A DNA stretch of 64,000 nucleotides from the NCBI RefSeq assembly GCF_009908295.1, contig NZ_JAAALO010000002.1, positions 843,490 to 907,489 of the forward strand, written 5' to 3'. The position numbers and the translations under genes are program-made. Position 1 is the stretch's first letter. Each line of letters begins with the position of its first letter. Source of the DNA: Micromonospora rubida (GTDB taxonomy: Bacteria > Actinomycetota > Actinomycetes > Mycobacteriales > Micromonosporaceae). This document shows positions 1-8,772 of the stretch, in pieces. Below the pieces are notes generated by a model that saw only the letters and a program-made list of their open reading frames with translations, made no database searches and was not told where the DNA came from.

Positions 1-1
1 T

Positions 2-898
2 GCGGCGGGCCCGATTGCGGGCGGCGCCCTGGTCGGGGCGGCCGGATGGCGGTCGATCTTCCTGGTCAACGTGCCCATCGGCCTGGTGGTGCTGACGCTG
101 ACGCTGGGCCGGGCGGTGGCCTGCCCGCGTAGTGAGCGCCGGATCGACTGGCCCGCCCAGTTGGCCGCCGCCGCGGTGCTGGCCTTGTTCACCGACGCGC
201 TGATCGCTGCCGGTTCGCAGGCCTGGGCCCACGCCGCGTGGTCGTCGGCGGGGCTCGGGGTATCGGTGCTGGCGCTCTGCGGCCTGGAGCATCGCAGCCA
301 GGCGCCGGTCTTGAACCGGACGCTGTTGCGGTCAGGTCAGGTGCGGGCCGGGCTGCTGGCCGCTGCGGCGGTGAACTTCGCGTTGACCGGGGGGCTGTTC
401 GTGTTGCCGCTGCTGTTGCAGCAGGAGTGGCACCTGGGCCCGCTGCAGACCGGGCTGGCGTTCCTGCCGCTGACCATCCCCTTCGCCGCCAATCCGCCGT
501 TCACGGGCAAGATCGTGGCGCGGGTGGGTCCTCGCCGTCCGATCCTGGCCGGTCTGGTGCTGCTGGCCGCCGGCGGCGCTGTGCTGGCCGGCACGGTCTT
601 CGCCAACGAGAGCTATCCGTGGCTCGCGGTGGGGCTCCTGATGACCGGCTTCGGCGTCTCCTACGCCCTGCCGGCTCTGGTCACGGCCCTTGTCAGCGTC
701 GCCCCGGCGGGTACGGCCGGCGCGGTGGGCGGCCTGCTCAACGCCGTACGCCAGGTCGGTGCCACCCTCGGCGTCGTCGTCATGGGTGCCGCCGTCGCCG
801 CAGGCACTGGCTGGGCCCTGCTGGTGTCGGCCACGGTCTGCGTCATCGCCTGGGTCGTGTTCGCTCTCGCGCCGAATCAGTCCTGGCACCTCAAGTGA
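2..898 (+). CDS. MFS drug exporter, DHA2 (EmrB/QacA) family, 3' part
   Basis: The reading frame is open from the left edge, so the N-terminal half lies outside the window. The first visible residues (AAGPIAGGAL, then GWRSIFLVNVPIG) match motif C and the following helix 5/6 loop of 14-helix DHA2 drug:proton antiporters. About eight further hydrophobic helices follow, ending at the TGA at 896-898. The family exports antiseptics, dyes or antibiotics across the inner membrane using the proton gradient. The substrate cannot be read from sequence. It converges on the hydrolase gene at 981, so no operon partner is visible. Confidence 0.85.
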   Translation, partial: AAGPIAGGALVGAAGWRSIFLVNVPIGLVVLTLTLGRAVACPRSERRIDWPAQLAAAAVLALFTDALIAAGSQAWAHAAWSSAGLGVSVLALCGLEHRSQAPVLNRTLLRSGQVRAGLLAAAAVNFALTGGLFVLPLLLQQEWHLGPLQTGLAFLPLTIPFAANPPFTGKIVARVGPRRPILAGLVLLAAGGAVLAGTVFANESYPWLAVGLLMTGFGVSYALPALVTALVSVAPAGTAGAVGGLLNAVRQVGATLGVVVMGAAVAAGTGWALLVSATVCVIAWVVFALAPNQSWHLK

Positions 899-980
899 GC
901 CGGCCGGCCCGCCGGGGATTCGCCGCCACCGGCAGGTAGGACCGACCGCAGGCCGTGCCGGGTGGCGCCCTGACAGTCGG

Positions 981-1868
981 TCACCCGTTGAGGAACCCCG
1001 AGACGCGCTCCCGCAGGTCGGCGCGTTCCGACCAGAGCACGCCCGGGCGGTCGTACACGTGCAGGGTGGCCCGGGGCAGGGCGGCGGCGAGCTGCTCGGC
1101 GACCTCGACCGGATGCAGTTCGTCGCCCATGCAGGCGAGCACCAGGGCGGGGGCGTCCACCGCCGCCAGCGCCGCCCGGTCGTCGAGCGGGGCCTGGGCG
1201 GGCAGCCCGGCCAGGCCCGCCGCGAGGCCGTCGCGCAGGAGCTGATCCAACCGCTGCCGCAGGTACGCCCACCCGGCCGGGGTGTTGCGCACGGCGGGCG
1301 GCAGCTCCACCGCGACGACGTCGGCGACGGCCGAGGCGTCGCCGCTCTCGACCGCGTCGATCAGGTCGGCGATCCGGTCCCGGGCGACCTGGCTCCTCGG
1401 CCGGTCGAGCGCGGCCGGGAGGAAGAAGACCAGCCGCTCGAAGCGCTCCGGGCTCTCGGCCAGCAGCCGGCAGAGCGCGCCCGCGCCGAGGCTCGCCCCG
1501 AACGCCCGGGTGGCCCCGCCGAGGTCGGCGACGGCCCGCAGGTCACGGGCGAGATCCAGGTAGCTCCACGGGCCGGGCGGCGCGTCGGAGCGGCCGTGCC
1601 CCCGGAACTGGAAGAAGACCTTGCGGCCGGTGACCCCGCTGCCGAACGGGCGGGTGGTGGCGATGCCGTTGCCCAGCCCGTGCGCGAACACGGTGGCCGG
1701 GACGCCGACGCCGGTGACGAGTTGTTCGAGCCGGACCCCGTGCGGGGTGGTGACCAGCTCGGTCTCCGGCTCGGGCAGGGCGGGCCGGCCGGTACGCGGG
1801 GCGCCGGGGCCCGGCCCCCAGGTCCGTGGCCCGCCGTCCGGCGGCGGTGGCCAGCGGAACCCTCTCAC
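981..1868 (-). CDS. alpha/beta-fold hydrolase
   Basis: About 295 residues. The oxyanion-side motif FAHGLGNG and the nucleophile elbow FGASLGAG (Ser in G-x-S-x-G) are visible, with a late Asp/His region near the C-terminus (ALVLACMGDELHP). The chosen GTG start overlaps the stop of the upstream DUF2516 gene (GTGA), which suggests translational coupling. A second GTG at 1754 (VTTPHGVRL) would give a more typical N-terminus without the proline-rich leader. The substrate is unknown. Last gene of the XRE/HbhA/DUF2516 operon. Confidence 0.75.
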   Translation of the reverse strand: MRGFRWPPPPDGGPRTWGPGPGAPRTGRPALPEPETELVTTPHGVRLEQLVTGVGVPATVFAHGLGNGIATTRPFGSGVTGRKVFFQFRGHGRSDAPPGPWSYLDLARDLRAVADLGGATRAFGASLGAGALCRLLAESPERFERLVFFLPAALDRPRSQVARDRIADLIDAVESGDASAVADVVAVELPPAVRNTPAGWAYLRQRLDQLLRDGLAAGLAGLPAQAPLDDRAALAAVDAPALVLACMGDELHPVEVAEQLAAALPRATLHVYDRPGVLWSERADLRERVSGFLNG

Positions 1869-2182
1869 CAGGACGACCCCCGGCCGTCGTGCAGGTCGCG
1901 CAGCCCGGCCCGGACGTCGAGCAGGTAGATCAGGGCCGCGGCGATGCCGATCAGGCCGAAGATGTTGAGCACGTCCTTGGTCAGCAGGGTGAGCACCAGG
2001 CAGACCGCGAGGATGGCGATCCACCCGCCCTTGGGCAGGGTGCCGATCGCGGCGAAGCCCTCGCCGCGCTGGGTGATCGCGTGCACCAGTGCCACCCCCT
2101 CGATGACGAGGGCGGATACCAGCAGCAGCATGGTGATCCAGTACTTGACCTCGAAGGCGAAGATCGGTGCGGCGTTGGCCAT
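1865..2182 (-). CDS. DUF2516 family membrane protein
   Basis: 105 residues from the ATG giving MANAAPIFAFEVKYW. There are three hydrophobic segments (roughly residues 10-35, 50-70 and 73-90) and a charged tail. It matches the small actinobacterial DUF2516 family, function unknown. In M. tuberculosis a protein of this type (Rv0476) lies next to hbhA, and the same order is kept here. It is transcribed after the HbhA-like gene and overlaps the hydrolase start. Confidence 0.8.
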   Translation of the reverse strand: MANAAPIFAFEVKYWITMLLLVSALVIEGVALVHAITQRGEGFAAIGTLPKGGWIAILAVCLVLTLLTKDVLNIFGLIGIAAALIYLLDVRAGLRDLHDGRGSSW

Positions 2183-2263
2183 GCCGGCAAGCTTATGCCG
2201 ACGGCCCCGGATCCGTCCGTCAGGACGCATCCGGGGTCGTGCCGCACGGGTCGGCGGGTTGGA

Positions 2264-3001
2264 CTACTCGGCGGCCGGGCGGGTGCGCCGGGTGGGCTTC
2301 GGCAGCTTGGCCGACGGGGTGTCGGTGGTGGCCTTCGGAGCCGTCTTGCCGGTCGCCTTGGCCGCGGTCGCCTTGGTGGCCCGGGTACGCGGGGTCTTCG
2401 CGGCGGCCGGCTTGGCCTCCACGACCTCGGCCACGTCGGCCGGGGTCGGGACGTCGGTCTTCGCCGCCGCCGGGGCCTCGGTGGCCGTCGGGGTGACCGC
2501 CGGGGTCGCGGTCAGCTCCGCCTCGGTCGCCTCGATGTCGGCGTTGACCGTGTCGGCTGCCTCCAGCACCCCGGCGCCGACCACCCGCTCGCCGCGGGCG
2601 ACCAGCTCGCCGTACGCGGCCAGGGCCCGCACCTGGGCGGCCTGTGCGCCGGCGACGACGACGGCGGCGTTGCGGGTGGCCAGCTCGCGGATCCGGTCGA
2701 CGTCGGCGGCCTCGCGGATCCGGTCGACGTCGGCCGCCTCGCGCAGCCGGTTCAGCTCGGCCTGGACGCCCTTCCCGCGCAGCTCGGTGGCGGTCTGGTT
2801 CGCGGCACGCAGCGTCTCGGTGGCCCGCTGGCGCAGCTCGAATCCGGTCACGACGGCCTTGCCGCCGAGGCCGGCGACGACCTTGACGCCCAGGTCGGTG
2901 ACGACCGTCGGCAGCTTGCGCAGCTGCTCGATCGCCAGGTCACCGGCGCCTGCGGCGGCGTAGAGCGGGGCCGGGATGCGGTTGGTCTTCGGCTGGGTCA
3001 T
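2264..3001 (-). CDS. HbhA-like heparin-binding haemagglutinin homologue
   Basis: 245 residues. The N-terminal motif IPAPLYAAAGAGDLAIEQL resembles HbhA of mycobacteria. A long predicted coiled coil follows (residues 30-140), then an Ala/Lys/Thr/Pro-rich basic tail (about 185-245). In mycobacteria HbhA is a surface adhesin that binds heparan sulfate through its lysine-rich tail and also associates with intracellular lipid bodies. In this non-pathogen a structural or lipid role is more likely. A 9-residue repeat (EAADVDRIR) occurs twice in a row in the coiled coil. The ATG overlaps the upstream regulator's stop (ATGA). Confidence 0.75.
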   Translation of the reverse strand: MTQPKTNRIPAPLYAAAGAGDLAIEQLRKLPTVVTDLGVKVVAGLGGKAVVTGFELRQRATETLRAANQTATELRGKGVQAELNRLREAADVDRIREAADVDRIRELATRNAAVVVAGAQAAQVRALAAYGELVARGERVVGAGVLEAADTVNADIEATEAELTATPAVTPTATEAPAAAKTDVPTPADVAEVVEAKPAAAKTPRTRATKATAAKATGKTAPKATTDTPSAKLPKPTRRTRPAAE

Positions 3002-3705
3002 GACTTCTCCTCCTCGACCGCAGCGGCGGTCTTGTCCACGTCGACCGCGGCGGCGGTCTTGTCCACGTCGACCGCGGCGGCGGTCTTGTCCTCGTCGACC
3101 GCGGCAGCGGTCTTGTCCTCGTCGACCGCGGCAGCGGTCTTGTCGGCCGCCTGCGGGGCGGCCTTCCTCGCTGGGCTGTTGCTGCGCGGGGCCGGCGCCG
3201 GGCCGGCCTCGGTGACGGCGACCGACTCCAGGACCGCCTCGGTCGGGGTGCCCTCCGGCGTGGTGGGCCCGGTCGCGGCCGGGGCCACCGTGGCGGGGGC
3301 CTGCGGCGCGGCGGCCGGGGCCGGGGCCTGGGCACCGGCGGCGGCGGCCGTCGCCTCGGCGAGCCGGGCGTTCTCCCGGCGGAACGTCTCGTAGATCTGG
3401 GTGAGGGACTGCTTCTGCGCCATGGTCAGGTCGGGATCGACCGCGATGGCGGCAAGCACACCCTGCCCCTCCTTGTCGTCGAGCAGGCCGGCGCGCAGGT
3501 ACATCGCGGGGGTGGAGACCCGCAGCGCGCTGGCGAGCTGCTGGAGCACCTCCGCGCTGGGCCTACGCAGGCCGCGCTCGATCTGGCTGAGGTACGGGTT
3601 GCTGACGCCCGCCTGCTCGGCGAGCTGCCGCAACGAGATCTTCGCGTTGCGGCGCAGGTCACGGATGAACCCGCCGACATCGGGTAGGTCCTTGGAGCTG
3701 GCCAT
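2998..3705 (-). CDS. XRE-family transcriptional regulator with repeat tail
   Basis: 235 residues from the ATG at 3705 (MASSKDLPDVGGF). Residues 8-70 form a lambda-repressor-type HTH (SLRQLAEQAGVSNPYLSQIE). Residues 70-115 resemble the C-terminal helices of Rv0474-type regulators. The remainder is Ala/Pro-rich and ends in five near-identical 9-residue repeats (DKTAAAVDE/V). It is first in the operon with HbhA, DUF2516 and the hydrolase, overlapping the next gene by ATGA. A nested palindrome just upstream suggests autoregulation. Confidence 0.85.
   Translation of the reverse strand: MASSKDLPDVGGFIRDLRRNAKISLRQLAEQAGVSNPYLSQIERGLRRPSAEVLQQLASALRVSTPAMYLRAGLLDDKEGQGVLAAIAVDPDLTMAQKQSLTQIYETFRRENARLAEATAAAAGAQAPAPAAAPQAPATVAPAATGPTTPEGTPTEAVLESVAVTEAGPAPAPRSNSPARKAAPQAADKTAAAVDEDKTAAAVDEDKTAAAVDVDKTAAAVDVDKTAAAVEEEKS
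3010..3144 (-). repeat. five tandem 27-bp repeats inside the XRE gene
   Basis: Each 27-bp unit encodes DKTAAAVD plus E or V. The units differ by only a few bases, which indicates recent expansion. They make an acidic and basic alternating tail at the C-terminus of the regulator. Copy number probably varies between strains. Confidence 0.9.
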
Positions 3706-3714
3706 GACCCCAAC

Positions 3715-3764
3715 GCTAACCGGCACTGCTAGCTCCTGCAAGCAAAATGCTAGCCAGAGTTAGC
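3715..3764. promoter_or_regulatory. nested palindromic operator upstream of the XRE operon
   Basis: Four hexamers lie in symmetric order: GCTAAC (3715), GCTAGC (3728), GCTAGC (3749) and GTTAGC (3759). The outer pair are reverse complements of each other and the inner pair are self-palindromes. They start 10 bp upstream of the XRE ATG and extend towards the divergent hydrolase start at 3819. This is a plausible autoregulatory site for the XRE protein. Confidence 0.55.
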
Positions 3765-3818
3765 GACGTCTCAGAACCGGTTTGCGCGCCACCTGTCCGG
3801 TCCGTACCTTTTCCCGTC

Positions 3819-4616
3819 GTGACGAAGATCGAGATCAACGGCGCAAAGCTCGCGTACGACGACACCGGCAGCGGAACCCCCGTCGTGCTGCTGCACGCCG
3901 GCATCGCCGACCGGCGGATGTGGCGGGAGCAGGTGCCCGCCCTCGCCGCCCGGCACCGGGTGATCGCCGTGGACCTGCGCGGCTACGGCGACTCCGAACT
4001 GCCTCCCGACCCGTTCGCCCACCACGACGACGTCGTCGGGCTGCTGGACGCGCTGGGCCTGCCCCAGGCCGCCCTGGTGGGCTGCTCGTTCGGCGGAGCG
4101 GTGGCGGTCGACACCGCCCTGGCGCACCCGGGGCGGGTCCGCGCGCTCGCCCTCCTCGGCACGGCGATCGGCGGCCACGAGTGGTCCGAGGAGGCCAACG
4201 ACCTCTGGGACGATCTCGTCGGCGAGACCGACCCCGAGGACTTCGCGGCCAACGCGGCCGGTGAGGTGCGGTTCTGGGTGGTCGGCCCGGGCCGCCGCCC
4301 GGAGGACGTCAACCCGACGCTGATCCGGTTCGCCGAGGAGATGGACCGGCAGGCGCTCACCGCCGAGCTGGCGTTGAGCGCCGTGGACGTGGCCGAGCTC
4401 GACCCACCCGCGATCGAGCGGCTCGGCGAGCTGCGCGTACCGGTGCTGGTGGCCGCCGGGGCGGCCGACGTGCCGGACATCCGCCGCCTCGCCGACCGGA
4501 TCGCCGCCGAGGTGCCCGGCGCGGTCCGGCTGCCGGACGTCCCGGACGCCGGCCACCTGCTCCCCCTGGAGCGCCCGGACGCCGTCAACCCCGCCCTGCT
4601 CGACTTCCTCAGGTGA
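3819..4616 (+). CDS. alpha/beta hydrolase
   Basis: 265 residues from the GTG at 3819 (VTKIEINGAKLAYDD), the family's usual N-terminus. The fold is complete: VVLLHAGIADRRMW (oxyanion HG variant), nucleophile elbow VGCSFGGAV (Ser), acid in the AAGAADVPD strand, and catalytic His in DAGHLLPLERP. It resembles 3-oxoadipate enol-lactonase or chloroperoxidase-like soluble hydrolases. The substrate is unknown. It is divergent from the XRE operon and shares its promoter region. Confidence 0.8.
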   Translation: MTKIEINGAKLAYDDTGSGTPVVLLHAGIADRRMWREQVPALAARHRVIAVDLRGYGDSELPPDPFAHHDDVVGLLDALGLPQAALVGCSFGGAVAVDTALAHPGRVRALALLGTAIGGHEWSEEANDLWDDLVGETDPEDFAANAAGEVRFWVVGPGRRPEDVNPTLIRFAEEMDRQALTAELALSAVDVAELDPPAIERLGELRVPVLVAAGAADVPDIRRLADRIAAEVPGAVRLPDVPDAGHLLPLERPDAVNPALLDFLR

Positions 4617-4666
4617 GGATCCACCTCCTGGCGTGAGGTCGCCGTCCGGCGCGGGCACCCGCCCGG

Positions 4667-5626
4667 TCACCAGATCGGGCGGACCGCCCCGACCGGGAGA
4701 CCGCCGCCGAGCAGCGGCAGCTCGGCGTACTCGTCGAGGACCGGCGCCCTGGCGCCCAGCCGGCGCAGCGCGGAGACCAGGACCGGCATCCGGGCCCGCG
4801 CCGCCCCGTCGTCGATCTTCACGGCGACCGCGCCGACGCCGGGCAACGCGGCGGCGATCACCCCCTCCGCGCCGATCTTGACGAGCGCGCCGGGCAGGCC
4901 GCGCATCAGGCGGCTGTCCTCCGCCCAGGTGCCGCCCACGACCTCCGGGTACGCCCGCATGGCGTCCGCGACCGTCCGCGCCGCCGAGCCCGGCTCGGCG
5001 GTGACCAGCCGCAGGAACGCCCGGGCCAGCCCGGTCAGTGAGACGGCGAGCACCGGGGCCCCGCAGCCGTCCACCCCGACGGCCGCCACCCGTTCCCCGG
5101 TGAACTCCTCGACGGCCTCCCGCAGCCGCTGCTGCAACGGGTGCTCCGGACGCCAGTAGCCCTCCCGGGGCCAGCCGGCGGCCAGGCAGGTGAGCACCAT
5201 GCCGGTGTGCTTGCCGGAGCAGTTCATCCGGGCCTGGGTGGCCCCGCCGCCGGCCCGCAGCACGGCCTCCCGGGCCAGCTCGCCCATCGGCAGGTCGGGC
5301 GGGCAGCCGAGGGCGGACTCGTCCAGCCCGGCGGCGGCCAGCAGCGCGCCCACCCGGGCCACGTGGAACTCCTCCCCCGCGTGGCTGGCCGACACCAGCG
5401 CCACGTCGGCCGGATCGCTCAGCGGCAGCCCGGCGCGGAGCATGCCGATCGCCTGCATCGGCTTGCTCGCCGAGCGGGGGAAGATCGGGGAGGTGACGTC
5501 CCCGGCGCCGGCCACCGGCGCGCCGGCCGCGTCGAGCACCGCCACCGAGCCACGGTGCAGCCCTTCCACGAAGCCCGAGCGGACCACCTCGGCGAGCGGC
5601 ACGCCGCCCTCGTACGTCGTTCTCAC
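4667..5626 (-). CDS. L-asparaginase II family protein (AnsA/PF06089 type)
   Basis: 319 residues from a GTG 15 nt after the stop of the upstream BKACE gene. Family features visible include SPIFPRSASKPMQ, SASHAGEEFHV, MNCSGKHTGM and GVDGCGAPV, typical of the Rhizobium-type thermolabile asparaginase family (a serine-hydrolase-like fold distinct from E. coli AnsA/AnsB). It is predicted to hydrolyse asparagine to aspartate and ammonia in the cytoplasm. Probably co-transcribed with the BKACE gene. Confidence 0.85.
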   Translation of the reverse strand: MRTTYEGGVPLAEVVRSGFVEGLHRGSVAVLDAAGAPVAGAGDVTSPIFPRSASKPMQAIGMLRAGLPLSDPADVALVSASHAGEEFHVARVGALLAAAGLDESALGCPPDLPMGELAREAVLRAGGGATQARMNCSGKHTGMVLTCLAAGWPREGYWRPEHPLQQRLREAVEEFTGERVAAVGVDGCGAPVLAVSLTGLARAFLRLVTAEPGSAARTVADAMRAYPEVVGGTWAEDSRLMRGLPGALVKIGAEGVIAAALPGVGAVAVKIDDGAARARMPVLVSALRRLGARAPVLDEYAELPLLGGGLPVGAVRPIW

Positions 5627-5640
5627 AACGTGAGCCGTGG

Positions 5641-6471
5641 TCAGGAGAGGCCGAGCAGGTCGCGGGCCGCCGCCGTGGTCAGCGGCGGGCGCTGGGCGAG
5701 CTGGGCGAAGCCGACCGCCCGCGCGACGAGCTGCATGTTCGACTCGACCGGCTGTCCCTTGGCGTACGTGACGGTGTCCTCCATCCCCACCCGCAGGTGC
5801 CCGCCGGTCGACAGCGAGGCCAGCATCACCGGGATGCTGCTGCGGCCGATGCCGGTGGCCGAGAACGTGGCCCCCTCCGGCAGGTCGCGCAGCGCCTGGT
5901 GGGCGGCGACCAGCGCCTGCGTGGTGCCGGGCATGCCGCCCGGCACCCCCATCACGAAGTCGACGTGCACGTGCCCGCCGTGCGGCAGGCCGTACTTGCC
6001 GAGCAGGCGTTGCAGGGCGGTCAGGTGGCCGAGGTCGAAGATCTCGTACTCCGGGACGATGCCGCGCTCCTGCATCCGGGTGTGCAGGTCGACGATGAAC
6101 TCCCAGCGGTTGAGGAAGACGTCGTCGCCGAAGTTGAGCGTGCCCATGGTGCAGGAGGCCATGTCCGGCCCGGCGTCCAGCACGGCCAGCCGGTCGGCCT
6201 CGGGGTCGGTCACCGCGCCGCCGGAGGAGAGCTGCACGACCAGGTCGGTGCTCTCCCGCAGCGCGGCCACCGTCTCCCGCAGCCGCCCCTGGTCGAGGGT
6301 GGCCCGCGCGTCGTCGTCGCGGATGTGGATGTGGATCACGGCGGCACCGAGCGCCTCGCACTCCTTCGCGGTCAGCAGCAGCTCGTCGAGGGTCACCGGC
6401 AGCGCCGGGACCTCGGCCTTCGCCGATTCCGCGCCGGTGGGGGCAACCGTGATCAACGTCCCTGTGGTCAT
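5641..6471 (-). CDS. BKACE (DUF849) beta-keto acid cleavage enzyme
   Basis: 276 residues. Zn-binding HIHIRDDD, the MGTLNFGDDVF segment, EYEIFDLGH and HVHVDFVMGVPGG are hallmarks of the BKACE family (3-keto-5-aminohexanoate cleavage enzyme, Kce). These enzymes condense a beta-keto acid with acetyl-CoA to give acetoacetate and a new acyl-CoA. The family has many substrate subgroups, and lysine fermentation is unlikely in this organism. It precedes the asparaginase gene in an apparent two-gene operon of amino-acid-related catabolism. Confidence 0.85.
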   Translation of the reverse strand: MTTGTLITVAPTGAESAKAEVPALPVTLDELLLTAKECEALGAAVIHIHIRDDDARATLDQGRLRETVAALRESTDLVVQLSSGGAVTDPEADRLAVLDAGPDMASCTMGTLNFGDDVFLNRWEFIVDLHTRMQERGIVPEYEIFDLGHLTALQRLLGKYGLPHGGHVHVDFVMGVPGGMPGTTQALVAAHQALRDLPEGATFSATGIGRSSIPVMLASLSTGGHLRVGMEDTVTYAKGQPVESNMQLVARAVGFAQLAQRPPLTTAAARDLLGLS

Positions 6472-6527
6472 GCCGGCGATCCTAGACGGCCCACCCGGGC
6501 AGGTCGACCGTCGGCCTGAACGTCAGT

Positions 6528-7640
6528 TCAGGAAGGGTCGATCGCGGCGGCCGTCTCGCCGACCAGGAGCCGGGCGTCGTCGCCGACGTTGCGCTTGACC
6601 ACCGCCAGCGCGACCTGGCCCAGCTCGTGGTGGTGCACGGCGGTGCCGACGAAACCGACCGCCCGGCCGTCCAGGGTCACCGGGGTGCCGGCGGCCGGCA
6701 GCAGGTCGGTGGTCACCCCGTCCAGGTGCAGCAGTACGAGCCGACGCGGCGGCCGCCCCATGTTGTGCACCCGGGCGACGGTCTCCTGGCCCCGGTAGCA
6801 GCCCTTGTCCAGGTGCACGGCCGGGGCGATCAGGTCCACGTCGGCCGGGATCGTCCGGTGGTCGGTGTCCACCCCGACCCGGGCCCGCCGGGCGGCCACC
6901 CGGATCGCCTCGTACGCCCACAGCCCGACCACCGGCACCCCGGCCCCGCGCAGCTCGGCGACCACCTGGTCCATGGCCACCCGGGGCACCAACAGGTCCA
7001 CGCCGAGCGGGCCCCGACGGGCCCACCCGCCGATCGGCAGCGGCGCGACGGCGTACCGGACGGTGGGCCGGGCCGGCATCTCACCGGAGCGGAACTTCGG
7101 GCCCGGCACCCCGACGGCGTCGGGCTCGGCCAGCCCGGTCACGCCCAGCGTGCCGAGCGCGCCGGTCGCCTCCGGGCCGACGAGGGAGAGCAGGGCGTGC
7201 TCGGCGGTGGCGTCACGCGGCTCGACCTTGGTGAAGAACCGCATCCGCTCCAGGTACGTCAGCAGCCCTCCGGTGGCGCCCGGCTCGGTGTCCAGCCAGG
7301 TGGTCTCGCCGTCCTCGGCGACCATGGCGTGCTGCTCGACGTGGCCGTGCGGGGAGAGCACCAGCAGCTCGGTGCCCTCGCCGGCCTTCAGCGTCGCCAG
7401 GTGCTGGGTGGTGAGGGTGTGCAGCCAGCCGATCCGTTCCTCGCCGGGCACGGCGATGATCCCCCGGTGTGACCGGTCGACCAGGCCGACGGTGGTGTCG
7501 AGGGTGCGCTGCTCCCGCATCGGGTCGCCGTAGTGGGCGGCGACCCCCCGCACCCCGGCCGCCCGGTGCGCCGGCTCCGGCTGGTCCCGCGTCTGTTCGT
7601 CGATGGCCTCGGCCGCGACCACGCCCGCGATGTCGATCAT
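6528..7640 (-). CDS. ygfZ: YgfZ/GcvT-family folate-binding protein
   Basis: 370 residues. The signature KGCYRGQETVARVHNMG, with the conserved Cys, identifies the YgfZ/IBA57 family, which uses tetrahydrofolate in assembly or repair of certain Fe-S clusters. The ATG overlaps the stop of the Fur-family gene (ATGA), so the two are translationally coupled. That is consistent with linked metal and Fe-S homeostasis. Confidence 0.88.
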   Translation of the reverse strand: MIDIAGVVAAEAIDEQTRDQPEPAHRAAGVRGVAAHYGDPMREQRTLDTTVGLVDRSHRGIIAVPGEERIGWLHTLTTQHLATLKAGEGTELLVLSPHGHVEQHAMVAEDGETTWLDTEPGATGGLLTYLERMRFFTKVEPRDATAEHALLSLVGPEATGALGTLGVTGLAEPDAVGVPGPKFRSGEMPARPTVRYAVAPLPIGGWARRGPLGVDLLVPRVAMDQVVAELRGAGVPVVGLWAYEAIRVAARRARVGVDTDHRTIPADVDLIAPAVHLDKGCYRGQETVARVHNMGRPPRRLVLLHLDGVTTDLLPAAGTPVTLDGRAVGFVGTAVHHHELGQVALAVVKRNVGDDARLLVGETAAAIDPS

Positions 7641-8068
7641 TTCCGCTCCCCGTCCTCGCAGCGACCGCAGACGCCGAAGAGCGCCACGTGCCCGATGTCC
7701 ACCTGGAACCCCCGCTCGCCGGCCAGCCGGTCGGCGAGCGGCCGGAGCAGCTCCCGGTCGATCTCGTCGATCGCGCCGCACTCCCGGCAGACCAGGTGGA
7801 CGTGCTGGTGTTCGCCGGCCGCATGGTAGGTGGGCGAGCCGTGCGACAGGTGGGTGTGGGTCACCAGGCCGAGGCGTTCCAGCAGCTCCAGCGTCCGGTA
7901 GATGGTGGTGATGTTGACGCCGGCGGCCACCTTGCGGACCGCGCCGTGCACCTGCTCCGGGGTGGCGTGCCCGAGGTCCAGCACCGCCTGGAGGATCAAC
8001 TGCCGCTGCGCCGTCAGCCGCAGCCCACGAGCGCGGAGCACTTCCGCAAGGGAGGATTCGGGCACCAC
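7637..8068 (-). CDS. Fur-family metal-responsive repressor
   Basis: 143 residues. A winged-helix domain (RLTAQRQLILQAVLDLGHATPEQ...ITTIYRTLELLERLGLV) is followed by the dimerisation domain with HQHVHLVCRECGAIDEID and a second Cys pair CGRCEDG, giving the structural Zn(Cys)4 site. It starts with two adjacent GTG codons (8068 or 8065). Metal preference (Zn, Fe or peroxide sensing) cannot be assigned from these motifs alone. It is coupled to ygfZ. Confidence 0.87.
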   Translation of the reverse strand: MVPESSLAEVLRARGLRLTAQRQLILQAVLDLGHATPEQVHGAVRKVAAGVNITTIYRTLELLERLGLVTHTHLSHGSPTYHAAGEHQHVHLVCRECGAIDEIDRELLRPLADRLAGERGFQVDIGHVALFGVCGRCEDGERK

Positions 8069-8123
8069 CCGACTATAGTTCGCCGCCCACCCCCCGCTCC
8101 CGTCCCCGCCCCGCTCCCGGGGT

Positions 8124-8717
8124 TTAGCCGGCTGTGCGGAGGAGGCGGGCGGAGAGGTGGGGGGTCAGGGGGTGGCCGACGGCGGCCATGTCCTGGGCGT
8201 ACAGCAGGGCGCCCTCGACGATGCCGAAGAGCCGGTGCCCGGCCGTGACCTCCTTGGCGGTGGAGGTGCGGACCACGGCGTCGGTGACGAACTCCAACTG
8301 GGTGCCCTTGCGCTTGCCGATGTGCAGCTCCATCACGCCCGTCGGCACGGACATCAGGGCCTCCAGCTCGTCGGTGGCCCGGCCGTCGCCGTCGAGCACC
8401 GGACGCCACCAGCCCACCTCACGGCCGCCGGGGCGCACCGGCCGGCTGTCCTCGTCGAGGATCCAGGCCCGCGACTCGTAGGACAGGAACGGCCGGCCGT
8501 CGTGGCTGATCCGGATCTCCTGGGCGTAGTCGAAGTCCTCGATCGTCGGGTATCCGCCCCGACCCCGACCCCGCCACACCCCGATGTACGGCAGCAGCCC
8601 GTCCAGCGTCGGGTGCAGCTTCGGGCCCACCCGCAGGTCGTGGCTCTCCTCGTACGGGTACGGGTCGACCAGGGGCGCGTTCAACCACGGCGGCTGTAGA
8701 GGGTTCTCGCTGCTCAC
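8124..8717 (-). CDS. nitrobindin-type heme-binding protein (THAP4-like/DUF1794)
   Basis: 197 residues from a GTG. The diagnostic motif GVWRGRGRGGYPTIEDF (GxWxGxGxGxYP) and a distal His in the ALLYAQDMAA/HIGKRKGTQLEF region mark the 10-strand beta-barrel nitrobindins (Rv0813c homologues). These bind ferric heme and may isomerise peroxynitrite to nitrate. It lies just upstream of the Fur-ygfZ pair, on the same strand. Confidence 0.87.
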   Translation of the reverse strand: MSSENPLQPPWLNAPLVDPYPYEESHDLRVGPKLHPTLDGLLPYIGVWRGRGRGGYPTIEDFDYAQEIRISHDGRPFLSYESRAWILDEDSRPVRPGGREVGWWRPVLDGDGRATDELEALMSVPTGVMELHIGKRKGTQLEFVTDAVVRTSTAKEVTAGHRLFGIVEGALLYAQDMAAVGHPLTPHLSARLLRTAG

Positions 8718-8772
8718 CGGCTCATCTCCGTTCGCGACTGCGGGGCTCGCAGACCCGGCTCACTCCTCGCGC

